Origin: Siderastrea radians
Lineage: Eukaryota > Cnidaria > Anthozoa > Scleractinia > Rhizangiidae
Length of the DNA stretch: 64,000 bases
Direction of reading: 5' to 3'
Assembly (NCBI GenBank): GCA_964017195.1
Contig: OZ024896.1
Coordinates: forward strand, 30,156,430-30,220,429
The translations under genes and the position numbers were made by a program. The notes under the pieces were generated by a model. That model was given only the letters and a program-made list of their open reading frames with translations, was not told where the DNA came from and did not search any database. Position 1 is the stretch's first letter. Each line of letters starts with the position of its first letter. Shown piece by piece: positions 1 to 11,659 of the stretch.

Positions 1-391
1 ATACCTCGAAAATACGGGCAGTTTACGGTACGCCATTTGCAGTAGAAGTGCTCGTACTGATCCAGACAGCAACTTAACAACTGCTGACCCCCAACTCTTT
101 AAGTGCACGTGCTCGTTGTTTGGTTAATTTAGTGAAATGTCAATTAACCTCATTAAAAAGGTATAAATGGCAAAAGTAGGGGCAGATAATAAGGCAAGAT
201 TAAGTCGAGGACGAAAAACTCAAATCAGCCTAGTGAAGACGTGATAATGAAGAAAACCTTTCCAGGTATTTCTTCGTCGATTTTTGTACTGCCCGTTTTT
301 AGATTTCCGCGCCTGACGATATGGTCCTGATCCGCGTGAGATTTCGTATTTCATTTCTTCATATCATTGTTACATCATCATTTCCTCCTAG
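1..391 (+). other. Partial dynein intron, no exon seen
   Basis: The stretch before the acceptor at 390-391 shows no open frame resembling dynein and ends in a pyrimidine-rich acceptor (TTTCCTCCTAG). I read it as the 3' end of an intron that starts outside the window. Confidence 0.6.
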
Positions 392-3300
392 GTCAAGACA
401 TGGTTGCTAAGCTGCTTAAAATGCAGATGTTGAGTGATGATGATGAGCTAGCCTACTCCCCAGACTCCGCAAGGTAAGTTTAACCGTGACGACCAGAAAG
501 GATTGGTGACCACATCAATTAGTCGCAACTGATTTTTTTCCTCTTGTTTCATTCGTTTCCTCTTCCGTTACGGTTTCTAAACTAAAGAGGTTTTATTAAC
601 TCGTTATTTTGGTATCATTTTCAAGTAAAAATGTAACAGGAAATCGCTGTAACGTTAACTTTAGGTTACACGAGGTATACATTGCATATACCGATAAGTT
701 TGGATTTCAGGGGTTGCGAGCTGCTTGTCGCCAATCATAATCTGAATTCTGTGATGGAAGAGTATTTTGCCCGTTTCCCTCAGTGACAAAGTAATCTTGT
801 TGCGATCTGAACAGTCGAATTTGGCGATGTGTCGTTCGGAAGTAGTTTCCAAGTCTGGTTTTCGGATGGTGCGTGCCATTAAGCGAACCTACTTCTTGTT
901 CCTTACAATATGGTTCATTCATTGTACGCAAACGTCGGTCGATCATTTTAAATGGAAAATCAAATACTGTCAGAGTTTTGCTCCAGCCAGCACGAAAATC
1001 CGAAAAGTTTGGATTATCCAGATTTGAAAATGGATTACCTAAGGCAAACGCAACCTAGATTCTCTCTAGACGTATCATGAAATCACCAGTAACTAAAAAT
1101 TTACTGTTGCATTTGAGCTTGACAGTGATGCCAATTTTGTCAAGATTGGGTTAAACTGTTCAGTTTTAACCAGTATCAATGATTTCACCTACATTTGTTT
1201 TTAGAGGTTTATCTTTAACCGTTTAAACAGTAACACTGATCAAAATGTAACCTCTCCTAATCTTGATTCAAAGTCGGTCTTAGGTGTCAATAGAATTAAA
1301 GGAATGACTTAAAGGAGAAAATTGTCTCGCTGTTTTCTCTTAACCAGTGAAAAGTTAGTCAACTGGTGCTAAAAAATGCATGGAGATCTGTTTCCAGATG
1401 TTGTATGTCGACGTTTAATATATGAAAATTTCTAACGTTTCCTTTTATTTTTTTTGCAATAAATAACTAAACATCTGTCTAACTTGCTGTCAACCAAGTT
1501 ACTGTAATACAGTTCAATGAATTCCTCGTTAAATATAAACAGTTGTTAAATATTTTTGTGTTGTGTTTCAAAATGAAATGTTACTTTTTTTATTTGTCTT
1601 CACTTTGTTTAACTTTCCTTCAAATCTTTACATCAAGTTCTTTTCTCACAAACCATTCTTCACTTTTGATTTGCTTTCTTGCTTGCTCGTAGCTAGTAGG
1701 GCTTAGGAATGCTGACGCTTTTAACTTCTGAACTAAAAGAAAACAAAATTGCTAACAAAACCCGATGAACTGCTTCCTTTCTTGGGGATCTTCAGTTGAA
1801 ATCGGGGTGCAGTGGTGCTTCTGACAAAAAAAAAGCTGACAAAGACGCGAACGCATAGGCCCGCATCGCGTCCGCACAGAAATGATGTGTTACATCGCGG
1901 CTCTGACATTCCGGCTAAAACTCAGTGAAGATCTAATCTTTAACCAAAAGGTGTTTTTAACCAACTCTTCTCTCTCGATCTCGAAATTCTCGGTGTTCTT
2001 GAAGCCTGAATTTTTCATGCATGTTAAACGTTTCATTTAAAGCTTAGAGCAGCCGCTTGAAGTTCCAATCGTACACGGGATAAGCGATGAGTAAGTAAAG
2101 TAAAGCAGTAAATGCTTATAAAATAAACGTAATATAACGAGTGCTGTGATTGGGTGATAAGGTATACCAATCTTGCATGTATAGAATCAGTGATGGGTAA
2201 GTAAAGCTTTTAAAAAATAAGCATTATAGAACCAGCGTCGTGATCGCTAAAAACGTGTTGAATTAATGGTTTTAAACATGTTATACCAATCACGTAAAGG
2301 ATTACCGATACGTTTGGTAAAGTAAACCAGTCTTAAATGGTATAAGAACAGTAGTTCAAGAGCTGTGGCTGGCTAAGAAGGCGTACTCAGTGAAACGACA
2401 TCAACTATTTTACAGATGCTTTTTTGTCCGAAATGATTTGCTACCTAGTGCAATTTATGTTGTTTTAAAATTAAATTGAAGGGAACATGGCATGTGTGAG
2501 TAACCATGGCACGTGCGGCATGTTTCGGTAATTAATTTGGCCCGTGCGTGTAACTAATTAGGAGGTGCATTTAGTATGGCTACACGATTTGTTTTTGTTA
2601 AGTTGCCTCCATACGTTTCACACTTTTAGTTTGTTCCAACTGAACAAACATTTACCATTCGCTCATTTGTTCCTTTGCACAACCAACCTTTCAGCATTAA
2701 ATGTTCTTTTTCGATTTGTTTCTTTTCGTCTGTGTTATGTTGTTGTTGTTGTCAATTTGTGACATTAAAGTGAGATACATTGTAAGACTTAACTTTACCC
2801 TAAAACAAGAAGCACCTGACTAAAATGTACGATGGTAGACTGTGCAATAAAACTCGCATATAACGTTACAAAAATTAAAAAAAAAACGGTGTGATAGTCA
2901 GATTTTAATCAAAACATGTTTAAAAACATGATATGAAGATGCCGTTCTTGTAAAGGGCTATAATTACATAAGAGTTAAAATACAACACAAAAGTACGTAC
3001 TGACTAATGGCATTCATATAAAGTGGATACGTAAGGATTTATGCCACAGACTTATATGTTAGAATCACCTGCAACACGAAAAAAACGTGAAATTGAAATT
3101 ACTGCTCAGCTGCTCATTTGAATGGTCACAGCTAGGATTTCATCCACAGGCATACAAGTTGGAACTACCATATACATTGTAATAAACAGCACCACAGGAA
3201 AGTACTGCTGAGTAGCTTTCATTTGAATGGTCACACTTTAGGAATTCATCCACAGACACACGTTAGAGCTACATTGTACAACACAATAAACAGCACCACA

Positions 3301-6300
3301 AGAAAATACTGCTCGGAAGTTTTCAGTTTTCATTTGGTTACACTTATTTAACCCACAGACCCCAATGCTAGAGCGACACGGTTCGCTTCCAGGAGAGAAA
3401 CAATTGTAATTTGTTTGTTAATTTTTTATCGCCACATTTCTCTTTCACAATAGGAAAAAGAGACGAGAGAGTGATCCCCGGCCAGCTTGGATGAGAACCT
3501 TACACACAACAGCAACTAACTGGCTTAGCATGATACCCAAGGTATGAAATAATGAGTGTTTACCATTTAAAAATTTCGGTTGAAATTTCAGTTGAACTAT
3601 AAATGGTAAGGCTATTTTGGTTTGCCCGACCAGAAAATTTCCAAAATAAACGGAACGTCTTGAGAGTTAGTCCAAAATTCCCAACCAGAGTATCCGAAGG
3701 GAAAACTGGATTCCATTTGCGTTTCTCTACCAGTTCCAGGCCCTGTGCCAATAGTAAACTAGTTCCAGACTCTTCGTGAGGTTTTGCTTACCATTTGCAC
3801 AATCTGTGGGCCAACCGCTTGCCCCACGTAAATGGTAAACAACCATTGTTGTATAGAATACGCTTAATTTGTAGTCTGTCTAGTGCGATCTGGGTGGAGT
3901 AGTCACGTGAAGGACTGTTATTAGTGACATTGGCTGACGTTTCGACAACCTGGGCGGAAGTCAAGTAGCAGGTTAACGATTGTTGACGGTTATGTTTCTA
4001 TTTATCGTCCTGATTGGTCAGTTCAACCGTGATGTTATTGATTATATAAACTTCGAACAGTGGTAACGTTGTTGGGTTAGCCTGCGTAGCAAGCGTTTCC
4101 GTAGGGCTTTCCGCCCGTTGGAGGCGCTTTTCGCTTTTTGGCTGCGCAAAAATTGGGGCGAGCGCGACACTGATGGAAGCAGTTTTCCCGCGGCCAGAAA
4201 AGCGAAAAGTGCATCGAACGTGCGGAAAGCCTTACCGAAACGCTTGCTACGCAGGCTATTGTTGGGTTTGCCGTTCTATTAACCCTTTAAGCCCTAACAT
4301 CAACATGGGTGTTCTCCTTACTGTTCTCCAGATATTTCGTGTGGTACTAGTTGTGAGAATTTGATTAACACCAGGACATTTCATCTTTGGTGATGACTTT
4401 CTGTATTCTCATGGCCTGTGTTTCATCAAGTAGCAGTATTGTGAGGAGAAGTTAGATGCTTGTCACTATCGGTGCTTCAAGGGTTAAGTCTGTTGTTTAG
4501 CCCAATTGCCGCATCAATCGAATTTGAGGTCTGTTCTGGTGATGTCGCTGAAAGATGATAAGTCATTTATATGACGCAGGTTACGGCATCGTTTTAGTCA
4601 CTAAGCACCTTTGGATTTGAGTAAGAGTACGCGATTGAGTACGATTACGACCTTTTAATTCCAGTTTGCATGCCTAATAGACTATTATCACGTCACATAA
4701 CAATCTTATTCCTGGAGCTTCCTTCACTACTGGTAAACAACACGAGAAAGTTAGGACTCTGAAAACGTCACTGGTTTAAAATTCGAACGTCGTGCTCGTA
4801 CTCAATGTTGTACTCGTAGCCCAATCTTTAAGGCCGCCACTTTTGTTCTCATTTATTAAACCAGCTTTCTAAGGTGAATCGTTGAAAGAAGTCCATACTG
4901 CAGGTGACGCCAAGTCAGTGATCATATGTTTGTTTTATGCCATTGCAGGATTTGACTCCGCTGAAACGAACTTTGGACAACATCAAGGACCCACTCTTCC
5001 GCTACTTTGAACGCGAGGTAATCAGAATTAACGTTAACCACGTTCATTGAAAAGAACTCGAATGAGAAGTGTCGCAGCAATTATCTATCACGAATCGAAT
5101 CAGCTGTTATCCTGGTACAAAATTTCAAATACGCTGAATGGGCCACCCTGCCTAAACAAAGATACATTTACATTTCACCTTTCGTTTCTTTCCGTTGCAC
5201 TTTCTTGCTGAAGATATGACGTCGTTCTTTTGTCGAAAATATGTCACAAGTGGTCATTCAACGCAATTTGCGTTATTTCGCACTCGTCCGTTTTACACAG
5301 TACTTTTGGTTCAAAGATGTCGATTATCTGTTGTTTAAAGTCGCTTGGTTTTTTTCCCGAAGGTCAACACTGGATATCAGCTTCTAAACACCATCCGAGA
5401 GGACCTTCATCATATAGTGCTCGTATGTGAAAGCCAAAGGAAGCCCACCAACTACCTGCGGAATCTTATGAGCGACTTGGTCAAAGGTAACTTATCAGTG
5501 TCTCATTTCTCCTTTTAATATCAATATACTATCAAACAGACTGGTTGTGAGAATTTAGGGTGCGTTCCACTGGCCTTGTTCCGGAATAGGAACACAAAGA
5601 ACGATGACAACAAATCAATTAAAACAAGACTTAAAACCAATACAATACGAAAAAGGTAGTCACACACGAGCCTGAGCTTAACCCGGTTTCTGTAGCATGA
5701 AGCTACTGAGGGTATTGCTACTCCCCCCTGGATGGGATGCTAGTCCATTGCAAGATTACCCCCAGCAGTATGTCGCTGGTACCCATTTATACACCTGGGT
5801 GGAGGCAAACAATATGGGGCAAAGTTTCTTGTCTAAGCAAACAACACAATGGCAGGGACTGGGCGGCGAACCACCGACCTTCAGATCTGAAGTCCAATGC
5901 GCTAACCACTACACCACCGCGCCCCACAATACAATACGAAACGTTTCTGAATTTCTTGTGTCGAAAGTGTTCTTGTATAACTGTCTTCCCCTCTGCTTTA
6001 TTTGTAGGAATCTTGCCGTCCAACTGGAGGCGTTATACCGTTCCAAAAGGCCTGACAGTTCTTCAGTGGGTGGCTGACTTCAGTGACCGTATTAAGCAGC
6101 TGCAAAAGATCTCACACGCTGCTAACACGGGTGGAGCAAAGGGCCTTAAGGTTTGTCATCTAACTATTAACCAGAAAAGAGTGGAGCTTGTTGTTGTAAA
6201 CCCTAGTTTTAATCCTTTTCCTAGGTTTACTTCCAAGGTTTAACCCTTTAAAAATCAACATCATTATGTAAATTCTCCTCACTGGTCTCCATAGATTTTA

Positions 6301-9196
6301 TTAATTACTAATCGGGGGAACCAGTTTAAAAATCAAGACAATTCATGTGTGGTGGTCATTTGCCAAATTCTCATGACCTGTATGTGTTATTTTACGCTGA
6401 TACAATAAGGAGAGATTTGGTACAGATCACTGTTTATATGAGGCTTAAAGGGTAAATTGTTATCAAGGAATCCCGTGCATTCACGCAAGGAAAATCTGAA
6501 AATCCTGATGGCATGGTTTCACGTTCACTTTAGAATTCTCTCCAACTCCCTTTCGTTATTGTATAAGACCATGTAGTAGTGTACGTGTACACCGAATTCA
6601 CTTAAAAGAAAAAATATATATTTCTCATTTGTAGAACTTGCATATTTGGTTGGGTGGGATGTTTGTTCCTGAAGCGTACATCACCGCTACTCGTCAGTTT
6701 GTGGCTCAAGCGAACAACTGGTCTCTGGAAGAACTGACTTTAGAGGTAACTGTGATTGGGGTCGATATTTGTATGCAGCTATGTCAATTAACGTTGTCGG
6801 AAAATCTACGCAAGGACCGCAAGGTGTTATGGGTGATTTATTTTTAAAATTACCAAACTTAGCTAAGGTTCACCTGTACACAAAATAAAACACACAGACA
6901 TCTGTTTATGGTACTTTGACCCATTCTGTAAAATTGACTGTAAAATTGTAAAATTGCAGCTAAATCAGAAATCACGACTGTAAAATTGCAGCCAAATCAG
7001 AAGATATACCGCTACCCATACTAACTTTCGATCTTGTTGCGTAAGCTCGAGGCTTTAAATTTGTTGTGTTGTGTTGTTGTTGTTGTTGTTGTTGAGTGGC
7101 GTTACACTTTGCTCGGAATTGGGCTTTTTTTTCTTTTTCTTTTTTGGACTTATCTCTGTGTTTGGTAGTTAACCAAAATACTTTTTATCCCTTCCAAAGG
7201 TGACCATTGCAAATAGCCCAGACGATCGCCTTACCATTGATGACTGCAGCTTTGGAATAAAAGGTATAAAACTGATTTTCTTCCTGGATTTTTTTGCTAT
7301 TTTGTTGGGATTAGAATCTCTATCTCAAGGGAAGAGTTGGCAGATAAAACGCGCTTGTGAAGAGTCAAATGATGAAGAATTTAATGTATTTCGACAACAA
7401 AGTCTTTAGAAACTGAACAGGACAGATATTTTGTTAATGAACGATTTTGTCTATCATCGGTCTATACAAACGCAGTCGTAAGCCATCGGAATCTTGAAAC
7501 AAAAGATTGAAAAGTCTGATTTTGATTTCTGGCAAGGTTCTTCATGTCGTCGTGAATGCCTTTGATCTTTCTGGGCCAAACTGTGCTTTATGTTTCTCGG
7601 GCGCGCAAACGACTGGGAAACAATGTTTTCGTTCGGGGCTTCCCAAGAAACATTTCACTGGAAATAGACGTTTGTGCATGCTTAATTAAGGAAATACAGC
7701 CTACGCGACTACAGAATCTAGTCAACATTGTTTCGTCGGCACGCAAACAAGGAGAAACATTTGTTGCGGAAACAATGTTTCGCGCAAACGGGGAAACATT
7801 TAGGGAAACATGCTTCCGCAACAATTTTTCGGCAACAATGTTTCCTCGTTTGCAGGGACCTTTAGAGACGCCTAATTTCGCATCAGAGAAAACCCAAAAT
7901 TACTTTGTGTTGTACTGCTTGAGTTAAAAATAATGAGCTGCTAAAGCGGAGCGTCTTTCGTTATCCTGTGTTTTCCTTTACCACAGGTTTGAGACTTCAG
8001 GGTGCCCATTGCCAAGACAACAAGTTAGAACTGACGGCAACGATTTCGACTGACCTGCCTTTGACAAGTCTCAAGTGGATCAGGTAAAAATGTTATCGAA
8101 TCTCTGGTCAACCGTGTCGTATTAAATGTTTTGTGTGCAATTGTTCTCCTTTGCAGCCGTTAGTCGGTCGGTTACGTAACTCTTCAGACGCCTGTTTTGA
8201 GTGGTGAAATATGCTATTCAACATGTTAAACCGAGTTCTATTACGTTCAACGAATGCAGCGGCGAAAGAAAACGTAGCGCAATTTATCATGGCGCCGTAA
8301 GTCATTCAGTAGCTCCCATCACCGTCCAACCTTTGATGAGCAGATCAACAAATGCCAAACCACGGTGGACCATGTGTCAGCACATCCGAATTAAAGTTTT
8401 AGAATTTGCTTCTAATTTTTTCGTCGATATTTGAGGATACTTACGGTACTCCTGTGCGTTTTCCTAATTATTGCTAAGTTTTTATGTGTTTGCCTCTCTT
8501 TCAAGCAGGAAAGTGACCATTTACTTTGTTTTTTATTTTGCAGAGTTGAACCAGGAACTGTTCACCTTGGAGAGGGAAAGGTACATGTGATCGCTGTATT
8601 ATTATCTTCATGAGGCAATAAAGAGCGTTCGTATTGTCAAATAAGTAAGGTAGTGGCGAAGCCTTATCGATTTGAAGAGAGGTTGTCTCCATAATTCCGT
8701 AGCAGTGTATCCTTGTAATAACTTTGATCCTCGATGTCACGGAATCTTATTTGCAATTCCCAGGATTCATTTAATACCCCCCCCCCCCATATCCCTGCAG
8801 TTCCTCCCTATTATTATCCCCTATTCCTGTAATTCCCCTCACTCTTGCATCCTACCCCCAACACACCCACACCTACGCCTACCTATATCCCGTATCTCCA
8901 AACAACCGTATCCCTTAATGGGGCCTCATTTGAAATAAGGCAGCGTCACTCTATCGCACTTTTGAAAGCGTGTAATTGATTTCTTACCTCTAGTGTACAT
9001 TCAAATTTTCTTCTCGCGGCAATTCTCATACTTGAGTATTTCATCTTTCTAGGTTACCCTCCCCGTGTATCTCAATCAAACACGTACTGAGCTCCTCTTC
9101 ACTGTTGACATGGCAACCAGGGGTGAACCTGCTGGCCGAGAGCACCGCTTTTATGAGCGTGGTGTGGCGTTCCTGGCGTCCTCTCTGAGTGGCTGA
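392..9196 (+). CDS. DYNC1H1: Cytoplasmic dynein 1 heavy chain, C-terminal exons (5' partial)
   Basis: Force-generating heavy chain of the minus-end-directed microtubule motor cytoplasmic dynein 1. Ten exons are read in one continuous frame: 392-473, 3454-3541, 4949-5017, 5363-5486, 6008-6150, 6635-6745, 7200-7263, 7987-8083, 8544-8580 and 9053-9196 (959 bases, about 319 residues). All have AG/GT borders and matching phases. Diagnostic stretches are [92 protein letters not shown] and FYERGVAFL. These match the C-terminal domain of animal DYNC1H1 nearly residue for residue, not an axonemal heavy chain. The first exon is entered with two bases of a split codon, so the rest of the protein (family length about 4600 residues) lies upstream of the window. 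The stop TGA is at 9194-9196. Confidence 0.97.
474..3453 (+). other. Large dynein intron with satellite-like monomers
   Basis: Intron between the first two dynein exons in the window. It holds AT-rich unique sequence, a stretch of imperfect repeats of GTAAGTAAAG-like units around 2085-2340, and the satellite-like block listed at 2985-3375. I see no protein-coding ORF of substance in it. Confidence 0.6.
2985..3375 (-). repeat. Satellite-like tandem monomers, block 1
   Basis: Three or more imperfect copies of a monomer of about 105-115 bases. The recurring phrases are AACAGCACCACAGGAAAGTA, CTGCTCAGTAGCTTTC, ATTTGAATGGTCACA and ATCCACAGAC. The same monomer recurs at 58890-59095 in the same orientation, and as reverse complement at 37905-38030 and 45760-46090. 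Confidence 0.8.
4078..4258. mobile_element. Foldback MITE, Mutator-like, 9-bp target duplication
   Basis: A 181-base element with long terminal inverted repeats beginning TAGCCTGCGTAGCAAGCG at both ends (about 37 bases, few mismatches). It is flanked by the exact 9-base duplication TTGTTGGGT at 4069-4077 and 4259-4267. A 9-base duplication with long TIRs is typical of Mutator-superfamily elements. It lies in a dynein intron and has no coding capacity. Confidence 0.85.
4281..4497. mobile_element. MITE of the TTAACCCTTTAAGCCC family, copy 1
   Basis: Starts TTAACCCTTTAAGCCC and ends in the inverse (GTGCTTCAAGGGTTAA). Inside are CTCCAGATATTTCGTG, TGAGAATTTGATTAA and CTCATGGCCTGTG motifs shared with copies at 6240-6452, 22465-22665, 24065-24265 and 24599-24816. 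About 217 bases, non-coding. Confidence 0.75.
5700..5925 (-). mobile_element. tRNA-derived SINE
   Basis: On the minus strand a tRNA-like head starts at 5925. It has an A-box region TGGTGTAGTGGTTAGCGC and a B-box GGTTCGCCGCCC (complement at 5861-5872), followed by a tRNA-unrelated body reaching about 5700. The body is shared with the diverged fragment at 16337-16476 (ATTTATACACCTGG, AACAACACAA). It sits just upstream of a dynein exon. The acceptor stem does not pair as in a working tRNA. Confidence 0.75.
6240..6452. mobile_element. MITE of the TTAACCCTTTAAGCCC family, copy 2
   Basis: Begins TTAACCCTTTAAAAATC, ends GAGGCTTAAAGGGTAA, and keeps the internal motifs AAATTCTCCTCACTGG, TTCTCATGACCTG and AAGGAGAGATTTGG of the family. 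It lies within a dynein intron. Confidence 0.65.
6895..7000 (+). repeat. Local tandem duplication and (TTG)n
   Basis: The phrase GACTGTAAAATTGCAGC..AAATCAGAA occurs twice in about 60 bases, followed at 7058-7095 by a TTG microsatellite. It lies in a dynein intron. Confidence 0.6.
7595..7860. repeat. Degenerate GAAACAATGTTTC repeat
   Basis: Several copies of GGAAACAATGTTTC-like and CGCAAAC-like units in both orientations. It looks like the remains of a foldback MITE in a dynein intron. The open frames across it are by-products of the repeat. Confidence 0.5.
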
Positions 9197-9550
9197 TAAC
9201 ACGTGATCGAGGCCTTCTTAGCCCGTTTTGCTGATTTAACACGAAACGTATTAGTTGTAGGATTACTTATTAGTGATATTAACTGTAAGAGTAATTGGTA
9301 ACCGAGGCCGTTATGCCAGTAGTTAGATAGCGCACCTTAATTTCAAGCGATAACCTGCAATGTAGCATTAGAGCAAACCGTTTCTGACTGGATGCTGATA
9401 ACACGTAACACAAATCTAACAACAAGCTGTCAGGAATTTCTAGATCTTGGCCATCTTACTAGTCGTTATTATATGTAACCTTAGAAACGCTGATATTGCA
9501 CTGCAACAAGTAGCAGACAAAGCTTGCATTGCCAAACACTATAGCAGTAT

Positions 9551-9556
9551 AATAAA
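9551..9556 (+). terminator. Candidate poly(A) signal of the dynein gene
   Basis: AATAAA about 355 bases after the dynein stop codon, followed by TG-rich sequence (ATGTGGGTTTATTATGG). No exon or repeat separates it from the stop, so it is the first credible 3' end signal. Confidence 0.5.
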
Positions 9557-10149
9557 TGTGGGTTTATTATGGTGAAATCAGTTGTGTTTTTAATGGTGGA
9601 CCCTGACCCTCCTCACTGGAAAGCAAAAAACATTTCCATTCTGATGACCTAGTGCCACCTAATTTCCTAGTGACTGATCAAAATAAACCAATTAACGCAA
9701 AAGAATCTTCGTCATCACATTTTCACTGAAATACACTTGAAAGAGACACCAAATATTCACGAACTTACTCTTTCTAATGCGGTGATTAAGTCCCCTTTTC
9801 ACTTATATCGAAAAAATCAAAATTTGTTTATGTTCTAGAAATCGGCCTTCCTCACTTTCTGCCAAAGCATCTCAATTTTGATTAATTCTACTTTGTCATT
9901 GGTCAAAGTCACTACAAGTCAAGGAAGACAGCGCGCTGAAAGTTGAGCTCTGTTACGTCTTTGAATTCACCTCAAAGTCAGTGAAAAGTCAGGCAATTTT
10001 ATTCTTTTATTTGCCAAAAGGTTTGGTTAGGATATTTTACTTTTTTTGGTGGTTTTACCACCAAGAATTGGACTGTGGTAAGTGAAAAGTCAAGGAATTT
10101 GTTTTATCCTGATTGATGGCAACCCTGTTATGCAAAGGCCTGGGTTGGC

Positions 10150-10426
10150 CACAGTCGTACTTTTTTTTGTCCTTGTCTACCTCGTTCACTTCCTGTCGTA
10201 CTGTTTTCTGTCCTGTCCGTACTTTTTCCTCCCTGTCGTTCTTTTACCTCCCTGTCGTTCTTTTTCCCTCCCTGTGGTTCTTTTTCCCTCTCAGTCGTTC
10301 CTTTCTTCCTTCAGTCGTCCTTCTCACTTCCCAGTCGTACTTTTCTCCTCTCAGTCTTACGTTTTTCATCTCAGTTTTACTCTTTTCCTCTCAGTCGCAC
10401 TTTTCTTCCCTTTGTCGTACTTTCGC
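10150..10426 (+). repeat. Pyrimidine-rich minisatellite, ~20-base unit
   Basis: More than ten imperfect head-to-tail copies of a roughly 20-base unit like CCCTGTCGTTCTTTTTCC. The strand is almost purely pyrimidine. The two long open frames across it (10082-10531 and 10113-10457) are low-complexity products, not genes. Confidence 0.8.
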
Positions 10427-10700
10427 GCTGTGGAAGCTGTCGAGGACCACTCGATAGCTTACACAGTGGAATTCAGAACGTCCAGAGCTAAGAAATCGTT
10501 CTTCGAGGAAAGACTTGGTTTGTCGAAGTGAATACATATCTGCAAGGATCACTCGAGCTCCTGACTTTCTTTAACGATTGTTCGTATTCCTTACAGCTTT
10601 TGCGACATTTTTGAAAAACGTGCAGTTAGGGTCAATAAAATGAAAATGACTTGGACATTGAGCGGAATCGCTGGTAGTATATGTACCGAAGTAACCTCTT
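10427..10700 (+). repeat. Dispersed repeat 'EFRA' family, copy A
   Basis: Shares with 27280-28060 and 36139-36600 the order GGAATTCAGA..GAGCTAAGAAA..TTCTTCGAGG, then GAGCTCCTGACTTTCT, then CAGCTTTTGCGACAT and TTGAAAAACGTGCA, ending ACATTGAGCGGAATCGC. Translated in one frame it gives EFRTSRAKKSFFEE before a stop, which hints at a coding ancestor. Confidence 0.6.
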
Positions 10701-11653
10701 TTTCGCGAATCTCATTAATGATGACGTCATAGGTTTTCTCGTTCATGATTCAAAATCACTGAGCCGTGACGTCATCACGCAGTCTTCCATTCTAAATTTT
10801 GCACGTTAATTTATGGCGCGATCAAACTAAACAAGGCCCCGAGGTCCAAGGCCAACCTCGTTTTCAGGGATCCCCCATCGATCCCCATCCCCAGGGATGT
10901 GCTTCACTCAAGATACGAGCCCACGTGAGGGACTCAACTTAGTTGGACATGCGTTTTATGTAAGACATGTACGGCTACCACTAAGGTAACAGTGGTTTGT
11001 CCATGATGAATAAATGTTTTGTCATAATACTATGGGAACATGCTTACAGAAAGACGTTACGACTTTATTTTGGCACCTCGCTTAACGCCAGAAGCTCATT
11101 TCCTCGAAAGGTGATAAGCTCCTGGGACGAGTTGCATAAAACTTAACGTCCGGTGTAACTTCTAACGTCAGACGTTCACTCGTCAAAGTCAATTTAACGT
11201 CTGACGTTTGCCGTTGCGCCCGGCGTTAGGTATTATGTAACTCACCCCTGGTTACACCGAATTCCTGACGTCTCAAAAACATGACGTCAATGACGGGAAG
11301 CAAAAGTTTGGGATGGCTGGCTAAAATAAACTGTTCAGGATTTGAACCTCGGTCACAGTACACAGTGTCGTTACCACTAAACCGTCAGGGTGGTGGATAC
11401 TATAGCCAAATATTTATTCAAAAGATTGCTCTCCAAACACTAAAAACCCACTTTTTCCTATCTTACAACATCCGAGGTAACATTTGACTCAAAAGAATTT
11501 CAGTGTTCTTGTCGCAACCTTCATTTTCTCCTCCACAGTTCCCCTCCTCAAATTTTAACAGAACCCAAGGACGTTTTTTTTTGCGTCCGTTAACCAGCGA
11601 CACCAGGGATAATAATGAGAGAACAACCACAACAACAAAATAAGAAATTAAGC

Positions 11654-11659
11654 TTTATT
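11654..11659 (-). terminator. Candidate poly(A) signal of the PTB gene
   Basis: Complement AATAAA (AGAAATAAAGCTTAATTTC on the minus strand), about 1.87 kb past the stop codon. A 3' UTR of this size is plausible; nearer TTTATT occurrences (12801 region) belong to a retroposon tail. Confidence 0.4.

Larger units (their letters stand above)
9197..11640. other. Convergent intergenic region, dynein 3' end to PTB 3' end
   Basis: Contains the candidate dynein 3' UTR, a small inverted repeat GGTGGTTTTACCACC near 10047, the pyrimidine minisatellite (10150-10426), one copy of a dispersed repeat (10427-10700) and a CGT/ACG-rich stretch (11130-11290, TTAACGTC-type repeats). I find no gene here. Confidence 0.6.

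Noticed and set aside
1..391. A further dynein exon before 392
   Set aside because: No frame matched the expected upstream heavy-chain sequence and all frames contain stops.
10082..10531. 149-residue open frame rich in Ser/Pro/Phe
   Set aside because: It is produced by the pyrimidine minisatellite, with no splice context or conserved motif.
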